Assembly: GCF_004309355.1 (NCBI RefSeq)
Contig: NZ_BJCC01000010.1
Coordinates: forward strand, 124,001 to 188,000
Direction of reading: 5' to 3'
Origin: Enterococcus florum
GTDB lineage: Bacteria; Bacillota; Bacilli; Lactobacillales; Enterococcaceae
DNA: 64,000 nt
The position numbers and the translations under genes are program-made. Positions 26,002 to 34,569 of the stretch are shown in pieces (position 1 is the stretch's first letter; every line of letters starts with the position of its first letter). Under the pieces are notes generated by a model. It searched no databases and was not told the origin of the DNA. It saw only the letters and a program-made list of their open reading frames with translations.

Positions 26002-26591
26002 GAAAAGCAGAGATCATTCGCAACACATCGGAAACCAAGATCCAATTAAAGTTGAACATCGATGGCACAGGGCAGCAAAAGATCAAGACAGGTGTAGGCT
26101 TTTTAGATCATATGCTGGAGCTGTTCGCTCGGCACGGTCGTTTTGATTTGGAAATCGTATGCGACGGCGATGTGTATGTCGATGCGCATCATACGACAGA
26201 GGACATCGGTATTGCCATCGGGCGGGCATTTTCAGAGGCCTTAGGCGAACGTCGCGGAATCAAGCGCTACGGCAGCATGCTTCTGCCGATGGATGAAGCA
26301 CTGGTGATGACGGCTTTGGACATCAGCGGCCGCGGGATGGCAGTGGTAGAATTGGCGATTCCAACTGAAAAAATCGGCCAGCAATTCGATACGGAGTTGG
26401 TGGAGGAATTCTTTATTGCTTTGGCTCGTGAGCTGGGAGCGACCATCCATCTGCATCAAGTTGCCGGGAAAAACAGCCACCACATCGTTGAAGCCTGCTT
26501 CAAGGGAATCGGCCGTGCACTGGGAGAAGCAGTCACGATCAACCAGGCTGCACCGGATGAGATCCCCTCAACGAAAGGAACGATCATTTAG
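25998..26591 (+). CDS. hisB: Imidazoleglycerol-phosphate dehydratase
   Basis: A 197-residue monofunctional HisB. Metal-site motifs GVGFLDHMLELFARH, DAHHTTEDIGIAIG and KNSHHIVEACFK are complete. There is no fused histidinol-phosphatase domain; that step is provided by the PHP-type gene at the end of the operon. Confidence 0.97.
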   Translation: MRKAEIIRNTSETKIQLKLNIDGTGQQKIKTGVGFLDHMLELFARHGRFDLEIVCDGDVYVDAHHTTEDIGIAIGRAFSEALGERRGIKRYGSMLLPMDEALVMTALDISGRGMAVVELAIPTEKIGQQFDTELVEEFFIALARELGATIHLHQVAGKNSHHIVEACFKGIGRALGEAVTINQAAPDEIPSTKGTII

Positions 26592-26606
26592 ACTGGAGGA
26601 AAAAAT

Positions 26607-27233
26607 GTGATAGCAATCATTGACTACGGTGTCGGGAATTTGTTCAGTCTTGCCCGTTCTTTGGAATACATTGGCGCGGAAAGTGTCGTCACGCGCGACC
26701 TAAAACAGCTGGAGAAAGCCGACCAGGTCATTCTTCCAGGGGTGGGGGCCTTTGGCGATGCAGTCAACAAGCTGCAAGAGCTGGCGCTGATCGAACCGAT
26801 TAAGGCGTTGGCAGCGTCGGGAAAACCCTTTTTAGGCATTTGTCTGGGGATGCAGCTGTTGTTTGAAACGAGTGAAGAATTCGGAACGCATCAAGGATTG
26901 GGGCTGGTTCCGGGTCGAATCGTTTCGATGACCGAGGCTTTTCAACAGCAGCAGATCGACTTGAAGGTTCCTCAAATCGGTTGGAATCAGCTGGAGATCC
27001 TCCAGGCAGAGTGTCCGTTGATGAAGGAAGTTCAACCGGGTGATTATGTTTATTATGTCCACAGTTATTATGGAGTAGAATGTGAAAAGTCATTAGTCGC
27101 ATTTAGCGAGTATGGAGTCAAGGTTCCCGGTGTCGTGCAAAACGGCAACGTCTTTGGTACCCAATTCCATCCGGAAAAAAGCGGGGAAGTCGGCTTGAAC
27201 ATGTTGAAGGCATTTGCGGAGGTGACAAGATGA
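26607..27233 (+). CDS. hisH: Imidazole glycerol phosphate synthase, glutaminase subunit
   Basis: A 208-residue class I glutamine amidotransferase. The nucleophile is in FLGICLGMQLLFE; the His and Glu of the triad are in GTQFHPEKSG. It supplies ammonia to HisF. GTG start at 26607 after GGAGG; the ATG two bases earlier runs into an immediate stop in another frame. Confidence 0.97.
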   Translation: MIAIIDYGVGNLFSLARSLEYIGAESVVTRDLKQLEKADQVILPGVGAFGDAVNKLQELALIEPIKALAASGKPFLGICLGMQLLFETSEEFGTHQGLGLVPGRIVSMTEAFQQQQIDLKVPQIGWNQLEILQAECPLMKEVQPGDYVYYVHSYYGVECEKSLVAFSEYGVKVPGVVQNGNVFGTQFHPEKSGEVGLNMLKAFAEVTR

Positions 27234-27952
27234 AAATTTTTCCAGCAATTGATTTGTTGAATAAAAAGGTCGTGCGTTTGTACCAAGGCGATTATCAAAA
27301 ACAGGAGATTTTTGGCGATGATCCTGTTGCGTTTGCGAAAGAATTTGAAGCCGCAGGCGCAGAATACCTTCACTTAGTGGATTTGGATGGTGCTAAAGCA
27401 GGAAGCCTGCATTATTTTGACATCGCCAAACAGATCGTTGAGGCCACTGATCTTTTTGTTGAGGTCGGAGGCGGTATTCGTGATGAAGCTACAATCAATC
27501 ACTGCTTGGATGCAGGTGTTCATCGAGTGATCTTAGGGACGATTGCTCAAAAAGATCCTCAGTTTACCCAAGAGATGCTGAAAAAATATGGATCGCAGAT
27601 CGCAATCGGCGTGGATGCTAAGGACGGGAAGGTCGCTGTTGAGGGCTGGTTGGAAACCACGGAAACGGATGCCCTCGCTTTTTGCCGTCAGCTTCAAGCG
27701 TGGGGAGCAAAGACCATCATCTTTACAGAAATCTCCCGCGACGGAACAGGATTAGGCATCAACATTCCCCTGTATCAGCAGCTGAATCAGCTTGATCTGG
27801 AAATCGTCGCATCTGGCGGTGTAGCCGCTCTAACAGATATCGAGGAGCTTCGGAAGATCCACATTGGCGGTGCTATCGTCGGCAAGGCTTTGTACAGCGG
27901 AAATTTGAAGCTGACCGACGTACTGGCAGCCAGCAAGGGGGACGACCAATGA
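27230..27952 (+). CDS. hisA: ProFAR isomerase HisA
   Basis: A 240-residue (beta-alpha)8 barrel. FPAIDLLNKKVVRLYQGDY with the catalytic Asp, VDLDGA, VGGGIRD, DAKDGKVAVEGW and SGGVAAL are typical. It isomerises 5'-ProFAR to PRFAR. Four-base overlaps with hisH and hisF. Confidence 0.97.
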   Translation: MKIFPAIDLLNKKVVRLYQGDYQKQEIFGDDPVAFAKEFEAAGAEYLHLVDLDGAKAGSLHYFDIAKQIVEATDLFVEVGGGIRDEATINHCLDAGVHRVILGTIAQKDPQFTQEMLKKYGSQIAIGVDAKDGKVAVEGWLETTETDALAFCRQLQAWGAKTIIFTEISRDGTGLGINIPLYQQLNQLDLEIVASGGVAALTDIEELRKIHIGGAIVGKALYSGNLKLTDVLAASKGDDQ

Positions 27953-28707
27953 TCGCCAAACGAATCATCCCGTGTTTAGATGTGCGCGACGGTCGAGTGG
28001 TCAAGGGCGTTAATTTTGCCGGGCTGCAGGATGTCAATGATCCAATCACCTTGGCCCGCTTTTACAATCAACAGGGCGCCGATGAGCTCGTGTTTTACGA
28101 CATCACTGCTTCGGCAGAAGGACGAGAATTGTTTACAGATATTTTAGAAGGCGTGGCTTCGGAGGTTTTTATTCCTTTGACAGTTGGTGGCGGGATCAAT
28201 GAGGTCAGCGATTTTGAACGTGTCTTGAATTGCGGCGCAGACAAGGTTAGTGTGAATTCAGGCGCATTGCGAAATCCACGATTGATCGAAGAAGGTGCCA
28301 AGCGCTATGGCAGTCAATGTGTTGTTTTGTCAGTTGATATCCGTAAGGTCGGTGACCAGTGGCGAGTGTTTGCTAAAGGCGGTCGTGAGGATACTGGTTT
28401 GGATGCCTTGGAATGGATCAAGCAAGGAGACGCGCTGGGTGCCGGAGAGCTCGTGGTTAACAGCATGGATACTGATGGGGTCAAACGAGGCTTTGACTTG
28501 CCGCTGCTGCAGGCAGTCAGTGAACTGACCAACCTGCCGATCGTCGCGTCTGGCGGTGCGGGAAAGGTACAGGATTTCTATGAGCTGTTCCAACTGCCTA
28601 AGATTGAGGCCGGCCTTGCTGCGTCAATTTTTCATTACGGAGAAGTCAAGATCCCTGAGTTGAAACAAGAACTGGCAGACCAGCAGATACCAATGCGGAT
28701 CATTTAA
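27949..28707 (+). CDS. hisF: Imidazole glycerol phosphate synthase, cyclase subunit
   Basis: A 252-residue barrel related to HisA. RIIPCLDVRDGRVVKGVNF carries the catalytic Asp11 equivalent; TVGGGIN, VNSMDTDGVKRGFDL with the second Asp, and VASGGAG are present. It closes the imidazole ring using ammonia from HisH and releases AICAR. Confidence 0.98.
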   Translation: MIAKRIIPCLDVRDGRVVKGVNFAGLQDVNDPITLARFYNQQGADELVFYDITASAEGRELFTDILEGVASEVFIPLTVGGGINEVSDFERVLNCGADKVSVNSGALRNPRLIEEGAKRYGSQCVVLSVDIRKVGDQWRVFAKGGREDTGLDALEWIKQGDALGAGELVVNSMDTDGVKRGFDLPLLQAVSELTNLPIVASGGAGKVQDFYELFQLPKIEAGLAASIFHYGEVKIPELKQELADQQIPMRII

Positions 28708-28717
28708 GGAGGAGCAT

Positions 28718-29356
28718 ATGAAAGTATCATTTGATGAACAAGGCTTGATCCCTGTGATTGTTCAAGACGTAGAGACGGATCAGGTATTGACCTTGGCCTA
28801 TATGAATCAGGAAAGCTTGGAGTTAACGCTGAAGGATCGTTTGATGACCTTTTATTCTCGCAGCCGCCAAGAATTATGGCGTAAGGGCGAAACCAGCGGA
28901 AACTACCAACATCTGGTTTCGTTGACTGCGGATTGTGATCAGGATGCACTAGTCGCCAAAGTAAAAAAAGAGGGTCCGGCTTGTCATACTGGAACAGAGA
29001 GCTGTTTTACAGAGGTTCTGTTCGAGGATCAAAAAACTGAAGGAAAACTACAATTGGGGGCATTATACCAACTAATCAGCGAACGCAAAAACGAGACGAA
29101 AGAAGGCAGCTACACCAGCTATTTGTTTGAAAAGGGCAAAGAAAAGATTTTGAAGAAGGTCGGCGAAGAATCAACGGAGGTCGTGATTGGTGCCATGAAG
29201 GAAGATCAGCAGGAAACTATTTTTGAGGTTGCTGATTTGGCCTATCATCTGCTAGTATTAATGGTAGAAATGGGGATCACAGTTGAGGATGTTCGCCAAG
29301 AACTGTCAAAACGTCATGTGGTCGATCATAAAGTAAAGCAAGAAAGACTGCAATAG
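28718..29356 (+). CDS. hisI: Bifunctional PR-AMP cyclohydrolase / PR-ATP pyrophosphatase
   Basis: A 212-residue HisIE. Residues 1-110 are HisI (FYSRSRQELWRKGETSG, DCDQDAL, CHTGTESCF supplying the metal ligands); residues 115-212 are HisE (YTSYLFEKGKEKILKKVGEE, then STEVVIGA). It carries out steps two and three. SD AAGGAGGAG precedes the ATG; it starts 10 bases after hisF. A hairpin CCTGTC / GACAGG follows at about 29358-29384. Confidence 0.97.
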   Translation: MKVSFDEQGLIPVIVQDVETDQVLTLAYMNQESLELTLKDRLMTFYSRSRQELWRKGETSGNYQHLVSLTADCDQDALVAKVKKEGPACHTGTESCFTEVLFEDQKTEGKLQLGALYQLISERKNETKEGSYTSYLFEKGKEKILKKVGEESTEVVIGAMKEDQQETIFEVADLAYHLLVLMVEMGITVEDVRQELSKRHVVDHKVKQERLQ

Positions 29357-29419
29357 CCTGTCTTCAGTGTGGTCGAGAGGACAGGAGCACGGAGTACCTG
29401 AATGTAAGGGAGGGTTTCG

Positions 29420-30244
29420 ATGTTTTATTCTAATGCACACACTCACAGTACGTGGTGTGACGGCAAAGACACACTGATTGCAATGGCAGAGGCAGCACTT
29501 CAGATCGGCTTCACGGATATCGGCTTTACCAGCCATTCTTCCGCCCCTTTTGATCCATCTTGTCCGGGTGTTTCTGACGAGGAGGGTTACCAAAAGGAGA
29601 TCAAGGAAGTTCAAAAGCATCTGCAAGGACAGTTGACGATTCTGACAGGTCTGGAGTGGGATTATTATAGTCCTGCACCCCAAGAGGGCTATGACTATTT
29701 TGTCGGATCAGTCCATTATTTCCCGCCGCGGGATGGGGAATATCGGTCAGTGGACGAAAGTCCAGAGAGTCTGATGCGAACGCTGGACGACTGGTATGAA
29801 GGTGATAAAATCAAGATGGTTCAGGACTATTATGAAACCATCGTGAAGCATGTGGACCAACACCGGCCTAAGATCGTCGGTCATTTCGATCTGATCACGA
29901 AATTTAATGAAAAGAAGCCTTGGCTGGATGAAGAAAGTCCGGTCTATCAAAAGGTTGCTTTAAAGACCTTGAACGACGTGATCGATCTGGTCAAAAGTTA
30001 CGATGGGCTGATCGAAATCAATACGGGAGCTATTTCACGAAATTGGCGAACCCAGCCGTATCCGAATCCCTTCTTGTTGCGCCAAATGCAGGAGCGAGCG
30101 TGTCCAGTCATCGTGACTAGCGACAGCCACGAGATTGGTACTTTGAATTGTCATTTTGCGGAAACAGAAGAATTACTGAAAAGCGTAGGCTTTACTTCAA
30201 CGGTACAGCTGAAAGACGGTGTTTTTCAAAAGATTCCTCTTTAG
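29420..30244 (+). CDS. hisK: Histidinol-phosphatase, PHP type
   Basis: A 274-residue PHP-domain phosphatase. NAHTHSTWCDGKD opens the metal site; VGHFDLITKFN and TSDSHE complete the set of ligands. It dephosphorylates histidinol-phosphate, the step missing from the monofunctional HisB. SD GGGAGGG precedes the ATG. With it the operon covers all ten reactions. Confidence 0.94.
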   Translation: MFYSNAHTHSTWCDGKDTLIAMAEAALQIGFTDIGFTSHSSAPFDPSCPGVSDEEGYQKEIKEVQKHLQGQLTILTGLEWDYYSPAPQEGYDYFVGSVHYFPPRDGEYRSVDESPESLMRTLDDWYEGDKIKMVQDYYETIVKHVDQHRPKIVGHFDLITKFNEKKPWLDEESPVYQKVALKTLNDVIDLVKSYDGLIEINTGAISRNWRTQPYPNPFLLRQMQERACPVIVTSDSHEIGTLNCHFAETEELLKSVGFTSTVQLKDGVFQKIPL

Positions 30245-30256
30245 GGGAAATTCGAT

Positions 30257-30286
30257 TTGACAAAATGACCTAAAAGTCGCTATTAT
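30257..30286 (+). promoter_or_regulatory. Promoter of glyQS
   Basis: TTGACA (30257-30262), 18-base spacer and TATTAT (30281-30286), 13 bases after the hisK stop. Confidence 0.75.
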
Positions 30287-30302
30287 AGTAGCAAGTTAAT
30301 AG

Positions 30303-30494
30303 GTGCGAGGAGCAAAAAAAGAGATTCATCCCTCAGGATAGCGAGTTCGGAGCAGTGGAAGCCGAATATGATATGGATCATCGCAGGCGTTTGTGAGCAC
30401 AGAAGAAAAAAGCTGCCGGGTCAGGAGACCTGGAAGTAGGGTGGAACCGCGTTGATACGTCCCTATGTCTGATACCAGACATAGGGACTTTTTT
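30303..30494 (+). promoter_or_regulatory. T-box leader (glycine) of glyQS
   Basis: The T-box core AGGGTGGAACCGCG is at 30438-30451. The terminator GTCCCTATGTCTG / CAGACATAGGGAC (30459-30471 / 30476-30488) with six T follows. Stem I starts with GCGA (30305-30308) closing on TCGC near 30381. The 3' side of its internal loop contains GGA at 30375-30377, a possible glycine specifier codon. Uncharged tRNA-Gly would favour antitermination. The specifier reading is tentative; the class is certain. Confidence 0.93.
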
Positions 30495-30525
30495 CATTTT
30501 GGCAAAAAAACAAGGAGGAAATCAA

Positions 30526-31416
30526 ATGAGTAAAAAAAACATGCAAGAAATCATTTTGACTTTGCAGACGTTTTGGTCTGACAACGGCTGTATGCTGATG
30601 CAGGCATATGATACAGAAAAAGGGGCGGGAACCATGAGTCCCTATACGTTTTTACGTGCGATTGGGCCAGAGCCTTGGCGGGCAGCTTACGTAGAACCGT
30701 CTCGTCGTCCTGCAGACGGTCGTTATGGCGAAAATCCAAACCGTCTTTACCAGCATCATCAATTCCAGGTCGTTATGAAGCCCTCACCAAAAAATATTCA
30801 AGAATTGTATTTAGAAAGCTTACGGCTGCTGGGGATCGATCCTTTGGAGCATGACATTCGTTTCGTAGAAGATAACTGGGAAAACCCTTCGATGGGCTGT
30901 GCAGGTCTAGGCTGGGAAGTTTGGCTGGACGGCATGGAGGTCACTCAGTTCACGTATTTCCAACAAGTCGGCGGTCTGCCTTGCCACCCAGTGACAGCTG
31001 AATTGACGTATGGTTTAGAACGGTTGGCCTCGTATATCCAAGAAGTCGAAAGTGTCTACGATCTGCAATGGTCTGCAGATGTTAAATACGGAGAGATATT
31101 CAAGCAGCCTGAATACGAGCATTCCAAATATTCCTTTGAAGTCAGCGATCAGCAAATGCTGTTGGAAAACTTCGACAAATTTGAAAAAGAAGCGCAGCGT
31201 TGTATCGATGACGATTTGGTCCATCCAGCCTATGATTACATTTTGAAATGCAGTCATACTTTCAATTTGTTGGATGCACGGGGCGCCGTTTCCGTGACAG
31301 AACGTGCAGGCTATTTGGCGCGAATCCGCAATATGGCTCGTTCAGTTGCGAAAATTTTCGTGGCAGAACGTGAAAAATTAGGATTCCCATTGTTGAATCA
31401 TGAGGAGGTCAAATAA
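30526..31416 (+). CDS. glyQ: Glycyl-tRNA synthetase alpha subunit
   Basis: A 296-residue catalytic subunit of the bacterial alpha2beta2 Gly[34 protein letters not shown]-like class II motifs and [19 protein letters not shown]-like segments are visible, and the C-terminus has [17 protein letters not shown] 30526 follows AAGGAGGA (30512-30519); an upstream in-frame TTG lies in the leader. Confidence 0.97.
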   Translation: MSKKNMQEIILTLQTFWSDNGCMLMQAYDTEKGAGTMSPYTFLRAIGPEPWRAAYVEPSRRPADGRYGENPNRLYQHHQFQVVMKPSPKNIQELYLESLRLLGIDPLEHDIRFVEDNWENPSMGCAGLGWEVWLDGMEVTQFTYFQQVGGLPCHPVTAELTYGLERLASYIQEVESVYDLQWSADVKYGEIFKQPEYEHSKYSFEVSDQQMLLENFDKFEKEAQRCIDDDLVHPAYDYILKCSHTFNLLDARGAVSVTERAGYLARIRNMARSVAKIFVAEREKLGFPLLNHEEVK

Positions 31417-31418
31417 AA

Positions 31419-33497
31419 ATGGCAAAAGATCTATTATTGGAAATTGGTTTAGAGGAAATGCCAGCCCATGTGGTTTGGCCCAGCAGCAAACAATTGGAAG
31501 AACGGGTATCCGCCTTTTTAGAGGAACAAAACCTGACCTTTGGCTCGATCGAAAACTTTTCAACTCCTCGTCGCTTGGGGATTCGTGTGACCGACATCCC
31601 TGACCGACAAGAAGATGTGCAGGAAGAAGTCAAGGGACCTGCGAAGAAGATCGCTCAGGATGCGGAAGGCAATTGGAGCAAAGCAGCAGAAGGCTTTGTT
31701 CGCGGACAAGGCTTGACGACAGATGCGATTACATTCAGAGAAGTCAATGGAACTGAATATGTTTATGTGACGAAGTACATTCACGGAAAAGACAGTAAAG
31801 ACGTTTTAACGGGCTTAGACACGGTGATCAAAAGCATGACTTTCCCGGTGACGATGCACTGGGGCGACAATTCGTTTGAATATATCCGTCCTATCCATTG
31901 GATCGTGGCGCTGCTGGATGATGAAGTGATCCCATTTACTTTATTGGATGTGACTACCGGCAGAGAAACGCTAGGCCATCGCTTTTTAGGGAACACAGCT
32001 ATGCTGGTGAATCCAAGTGAATACGAAGCAAAATTAAAAGAACAATTCGTGATTGCCAATGCCCAAGAGCGTCAGCAAATGATCATCGATCAAATCAATG
32101 TGTTGGCAGCAGAACACAAGTGGCAAGTTAATCTGGATGCGGACCTGCTGGAGGAAGTCACGAACTTGGTAGAGTACCCAACCGTTTTTATTGGCGATTT
32201 TGAAGAACGATTCTTGTCTGTCCCTGAAGAGGTCTTAGTCACCTCTATGAAGGAACATCAACGCTATTTTGAAGTTCGAAATCAAGCAGGCATGCTGCTG
32301 CCGCATTTCATTTCCGTGCGAAACGGCAACCGAGTCAAGTTAGAGAACGTCATCAAAGGCAATCAAAAAGTGCTGACTGCTCGGCTGGAGGACGCGGATT
32401 TCTTCTACGAGGAAGATAAGAAGCTGTCAATCGAAGAATGTGTCGAAAAGCTGAAAAATGTCACTTTCCACGAGAAGATCGGCAGTATGTATGAAAAAAT
32501 GCAGCGGGTAGGCATGATCAGTCAGATTATCGGAAAAAGTGTCGGCCTGACTGCTGAGGAATTGACCGCATTGAAACGCGCAGCGGAAATCTATAAATTT
32601 GACCTAGTCACCAACATGGTCGGTGAATTCTCTGAGCTGCAGGGAATCATGGGAGAAAAATATGCTCGCTTAAAAGGAGAAAGTCCGGCGGTTGCTCAGG
32701 CGATTCGAGAGCACTATATGCCGGTTTCCGCAGAAGGCGATTTGCCGGAATCAAATGTAGGCGCGGTCTTGGCAATTGCCGACAAACTGGACAGTGTTTT
32801 TGGTTTCTTTGCAGTGGGGATGGTGCCTAGTGGTTCCAATGACCCTTATGCGTTGAGAAGACAAACCTACGGCATCGTTCGAATCATCGAAGCAAAAGGC
32901 TGGACCTTCCCATTCACAGCGATGCATGGAAAAATCGTTGAGGCGATCAATGCAGACGAGCTGAACTATGGGATCCACTTTGATCAAGACCAGCAGGCTG
33001 TAGTCAATTTCTTCAAAGGGCGTTTGCGACAACGACTACAACTACAAAACATCCGGCATGACTTGATTGATGCCGTATTGGATTCAAAACAGGACGATCT
33101 GACCCAAATCTTTGAAGCAGCTCGAATCTTTGATCAGCATACCAAAGACATGGACTTCAAGGAAGCAATGGAGGCCTTGACACGTGTGATCAATCTGGCT
33201 AAGAAGAAAGAGCCAGAAACAGTTACCCAGCAGGTCGATCCAAGTCTGTTTGAAAATGACAGTGAGCAGGAATTGTATCAAGCAGTTAAAGAAGTACAAG
33301 ATCAATTTGGCGAGCAGTCCATGGCGGAAAATTATCAAATGCTGGCTGATCTGCGGCCAGTGATCGAACGCTATTTCAATCAAACCATGGTCATGGCAGA
33401 GGACGAGCAGGTACGCAACAATCGGCTGAGCCAGTTGGCTCAGATCGCCGATATCGCTGAAGCGTTGGCAAGTATCGATAAGATCATCACCAAATAA
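31419..33497 (+). CDS. glyS: Glycyl-tRNA synthetase beta subunit
   Basis: A 692-residue beta subunit that binds tRNA-Gly. It begins with the [12 protein letters not shown] motif; [20 protein letters not shown] and [15 protein letters not shown] lie in the middle, HD-like region; a DALR-type anticodon domain ends the protein. Two bases separate it from glyQ, and a terminator follows. Confidence 0.97.
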   Translation: MAKDLLLEIGLEEMPAHVVWPSSKQLEERVSAFLEEQNLTFGSIENFSTPRRLGIRVTDIPDRQEDVQEEVKGPAKKIAQDAEGNWSKAAEGFVRGQGLTTDAITFREVNGTEYVYVTKYIHGKDSKDVLTGLDTVIKSMTFPVTMHWGDNSFEYIRPIHWIVALLDDEVIPFTLLDVTTGRETLGHRFLGNTAMLVNPSEYEAKLKEQFVIANAQERQQMIIDQINVLAAEHKWQVNLDADLLEEVTNLVEYPTVFIGDFEERFLSVPEEVLVTSMKEHQRYFEVRNQAGMLLPHFISVRNGNRVKLENVIKGNQKVLTARLEDADFFYEEDKKLSIEECVEKLKNVTFHEKIGSMYEKMQRVGMISQIIGKSVGLTAEELTALKRAAEIYKFDLVTNMVGEFSELQGIMGEKYARLKGESPAVAQAIREHYMPVSAEGDLPESNVGAVLAIADKLDSVFGFFAVGMVPSGSNDPYALRRQTYGIVRIIEAKGWTFPFTAMHGKIVEAINADELNYGIHFDQDQQAVVNFFKGRLRQRLQLQNIRHDLIDAVLDSKQDDLTQIFEAARIFDQHTKDMDFKEAMEALTRVINLAKKKEPETVTQQVDPSLFENDSEQELYQAVKEVQDQFGEQSMAENYQMLADLRPVIERYFNQTMVMAEDEQVRNNRLSQLAQIADIAEALASIDKIITK

Positions 33498-33503
33498 GAC
33501 GAA

Positions 33504-33541
33504 GAAACCCACGCCGCTGGCAGAGACAGCGCGTGGGTTTC
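33504..33541. terminator. Bidirectional terminator after glyS
   Basis: GAAACCCACGC (33504-33514) / GCGTGGGTTTC (33531-33541); shared by the convergent AEC carrier gene ending at 33548. Confidence 0.83.
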
Positions 33542-33547
33542 GTTTTG

Positions 33548-34489
33548 TTATAAAATCAATTTCAGCAGCAAAGGAATATAAAGCAGATAGATCAAGACAG
33601 AATAACCGAGTGAAGCAGCGGCATATTGCTGATCACCACCGTAGGAGCGGGCTAGGATCGGTACTGAATTTTGCACTGGCATGGCAGCTTGAATAATGAA
33701 AACCGACAGCATCAAAGGCGGTACGGGAATCCATTGCCCTAGCAGCCAGACGATCAGCGGAGAAAAAAGATAGCGGCCAATCAAGACGCCGAAAATGTCT
33801 TTGTTCATGGTCAGATTGCGTATTCCAACGTTATAGACGATAATCCCAATGACAAACATCGATAAGGGAGTAGTCAGATTTCCTAGGTACGCGAGAAAAG
33901 TTGCTGCTTCTTGCGGCATCGGCAGATTCAGCAGTACCCAGCCGACACCGATCAAAAAACCCAGCAGAGCAGGTGAAAAAATCTTTTTCAGAACCTGTAC
34001 AGGGTGGAAGTGCACCTTGGCCTGTTCAATCTGCGGGTGGTCTTTGGCGATCAGATAGATCCCGATCGTCCAGAACAATGTAGTGTTGACGATATAATAC
34101 AGAAGGACGTAAGGAACGGACTGTTCTCCGAAGATCGCCAAATTGATCGGCAACCCGATGAAAATAGTGTTTGAACAGGTAAACATCGTTGAAAACGCCC
34201 CTTGACGCCCTTCACTGACCTTTCCCAGTCTGACATAGACATAACTGATGGCAAATGTTACCAGCATTGAGATCAGCGGGATGATCATGCCGTTGAACAA
34301 TTCTAAAAAGGCTTCGCGCGAAAAATTCCTAGTGATGTTTAAAAACATATTGGCAGGCAGGGCGATCTGTAGAACCAGTTTCGAAAAAACATCTCCTACC
34401 AGATTGTTGAATAATTGCTTATAGGTTAAATAGTAGCCCATGAACATGAGGGCAAAGATCAGGAAAATATTTATGTACGCAGACAGCAT
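33548..34489 (-). CDS. AEC-family carrier
   Basis: A 313-residue membrane protein with about ten hydrophobic segments, of the auxin efflux carrier/malate permease family. The N-terminus has VLQIALPANMFLNITRN, the middle has CSNTIFIGLPI, and the C-terminal half has the paired AAMPVQNSVPILARSYG segment. Members in lactic acid bacteria carry malate, other organic acids or amino acids; the substrate is not evident. It stands alone between glyS and the fbp operon, with a poor SD. Confidence 0.85.
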   Translation of the reverse strand: MLSAYINIFLIFALMFMGYYLTYKQLFNNLVGDVFSKLVLQIALPANMFLNITRNFSREAFLELFNGMIIPLISMLVTFAISYVYVRLGKVSEGRQGAFSTMFTCSNTIFIGLPINLAIFGEQSVPYVLLYYIVNTTLFWTIGIYLIAKDHPQIEQAKVHFHPVQVLKKIFSPALLGFLIGVGWVLLNLPMPQEAATFLAYLGNLTTPLSMFVIGIIVYNVGIRNLTMNKDIFGVLIGRYLFSPLIVWLLGQWIPVPPLMLSVFIIQAAMPVQNSVPILARSYGGDQQYAAASLGYSVLIYLLYIPLLLKLIL

Positions 34490-34524
34490 CGTTTTTTACA
34501 CCTCACATCAACTATACAGAAAAA

Positions 34525-34557
34525 CACCTTTTCCAACAAGCTAAATTGGAAAAGGTG
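34525..34557 (-). terminator. Terminator of the ccpN-PDRP-fbp operon
   Basis: A perfect 12-bp stem CACCTTTTCCAA (34525-34536) / TTGGAAAAGGTG (34546-34557); on the minus strand it is followed by five T. Confidence 0.87.
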
Positions 34558-34569
34558 TGAAAATTTCTG

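Noticed and set aside
29358-29384. Hairpin between hisI and hisK as an operon terminator
   Set aside because: The stem is six base pairs with a long loop and no T-run; hisK completes the pathway and is probably cotranscribed.
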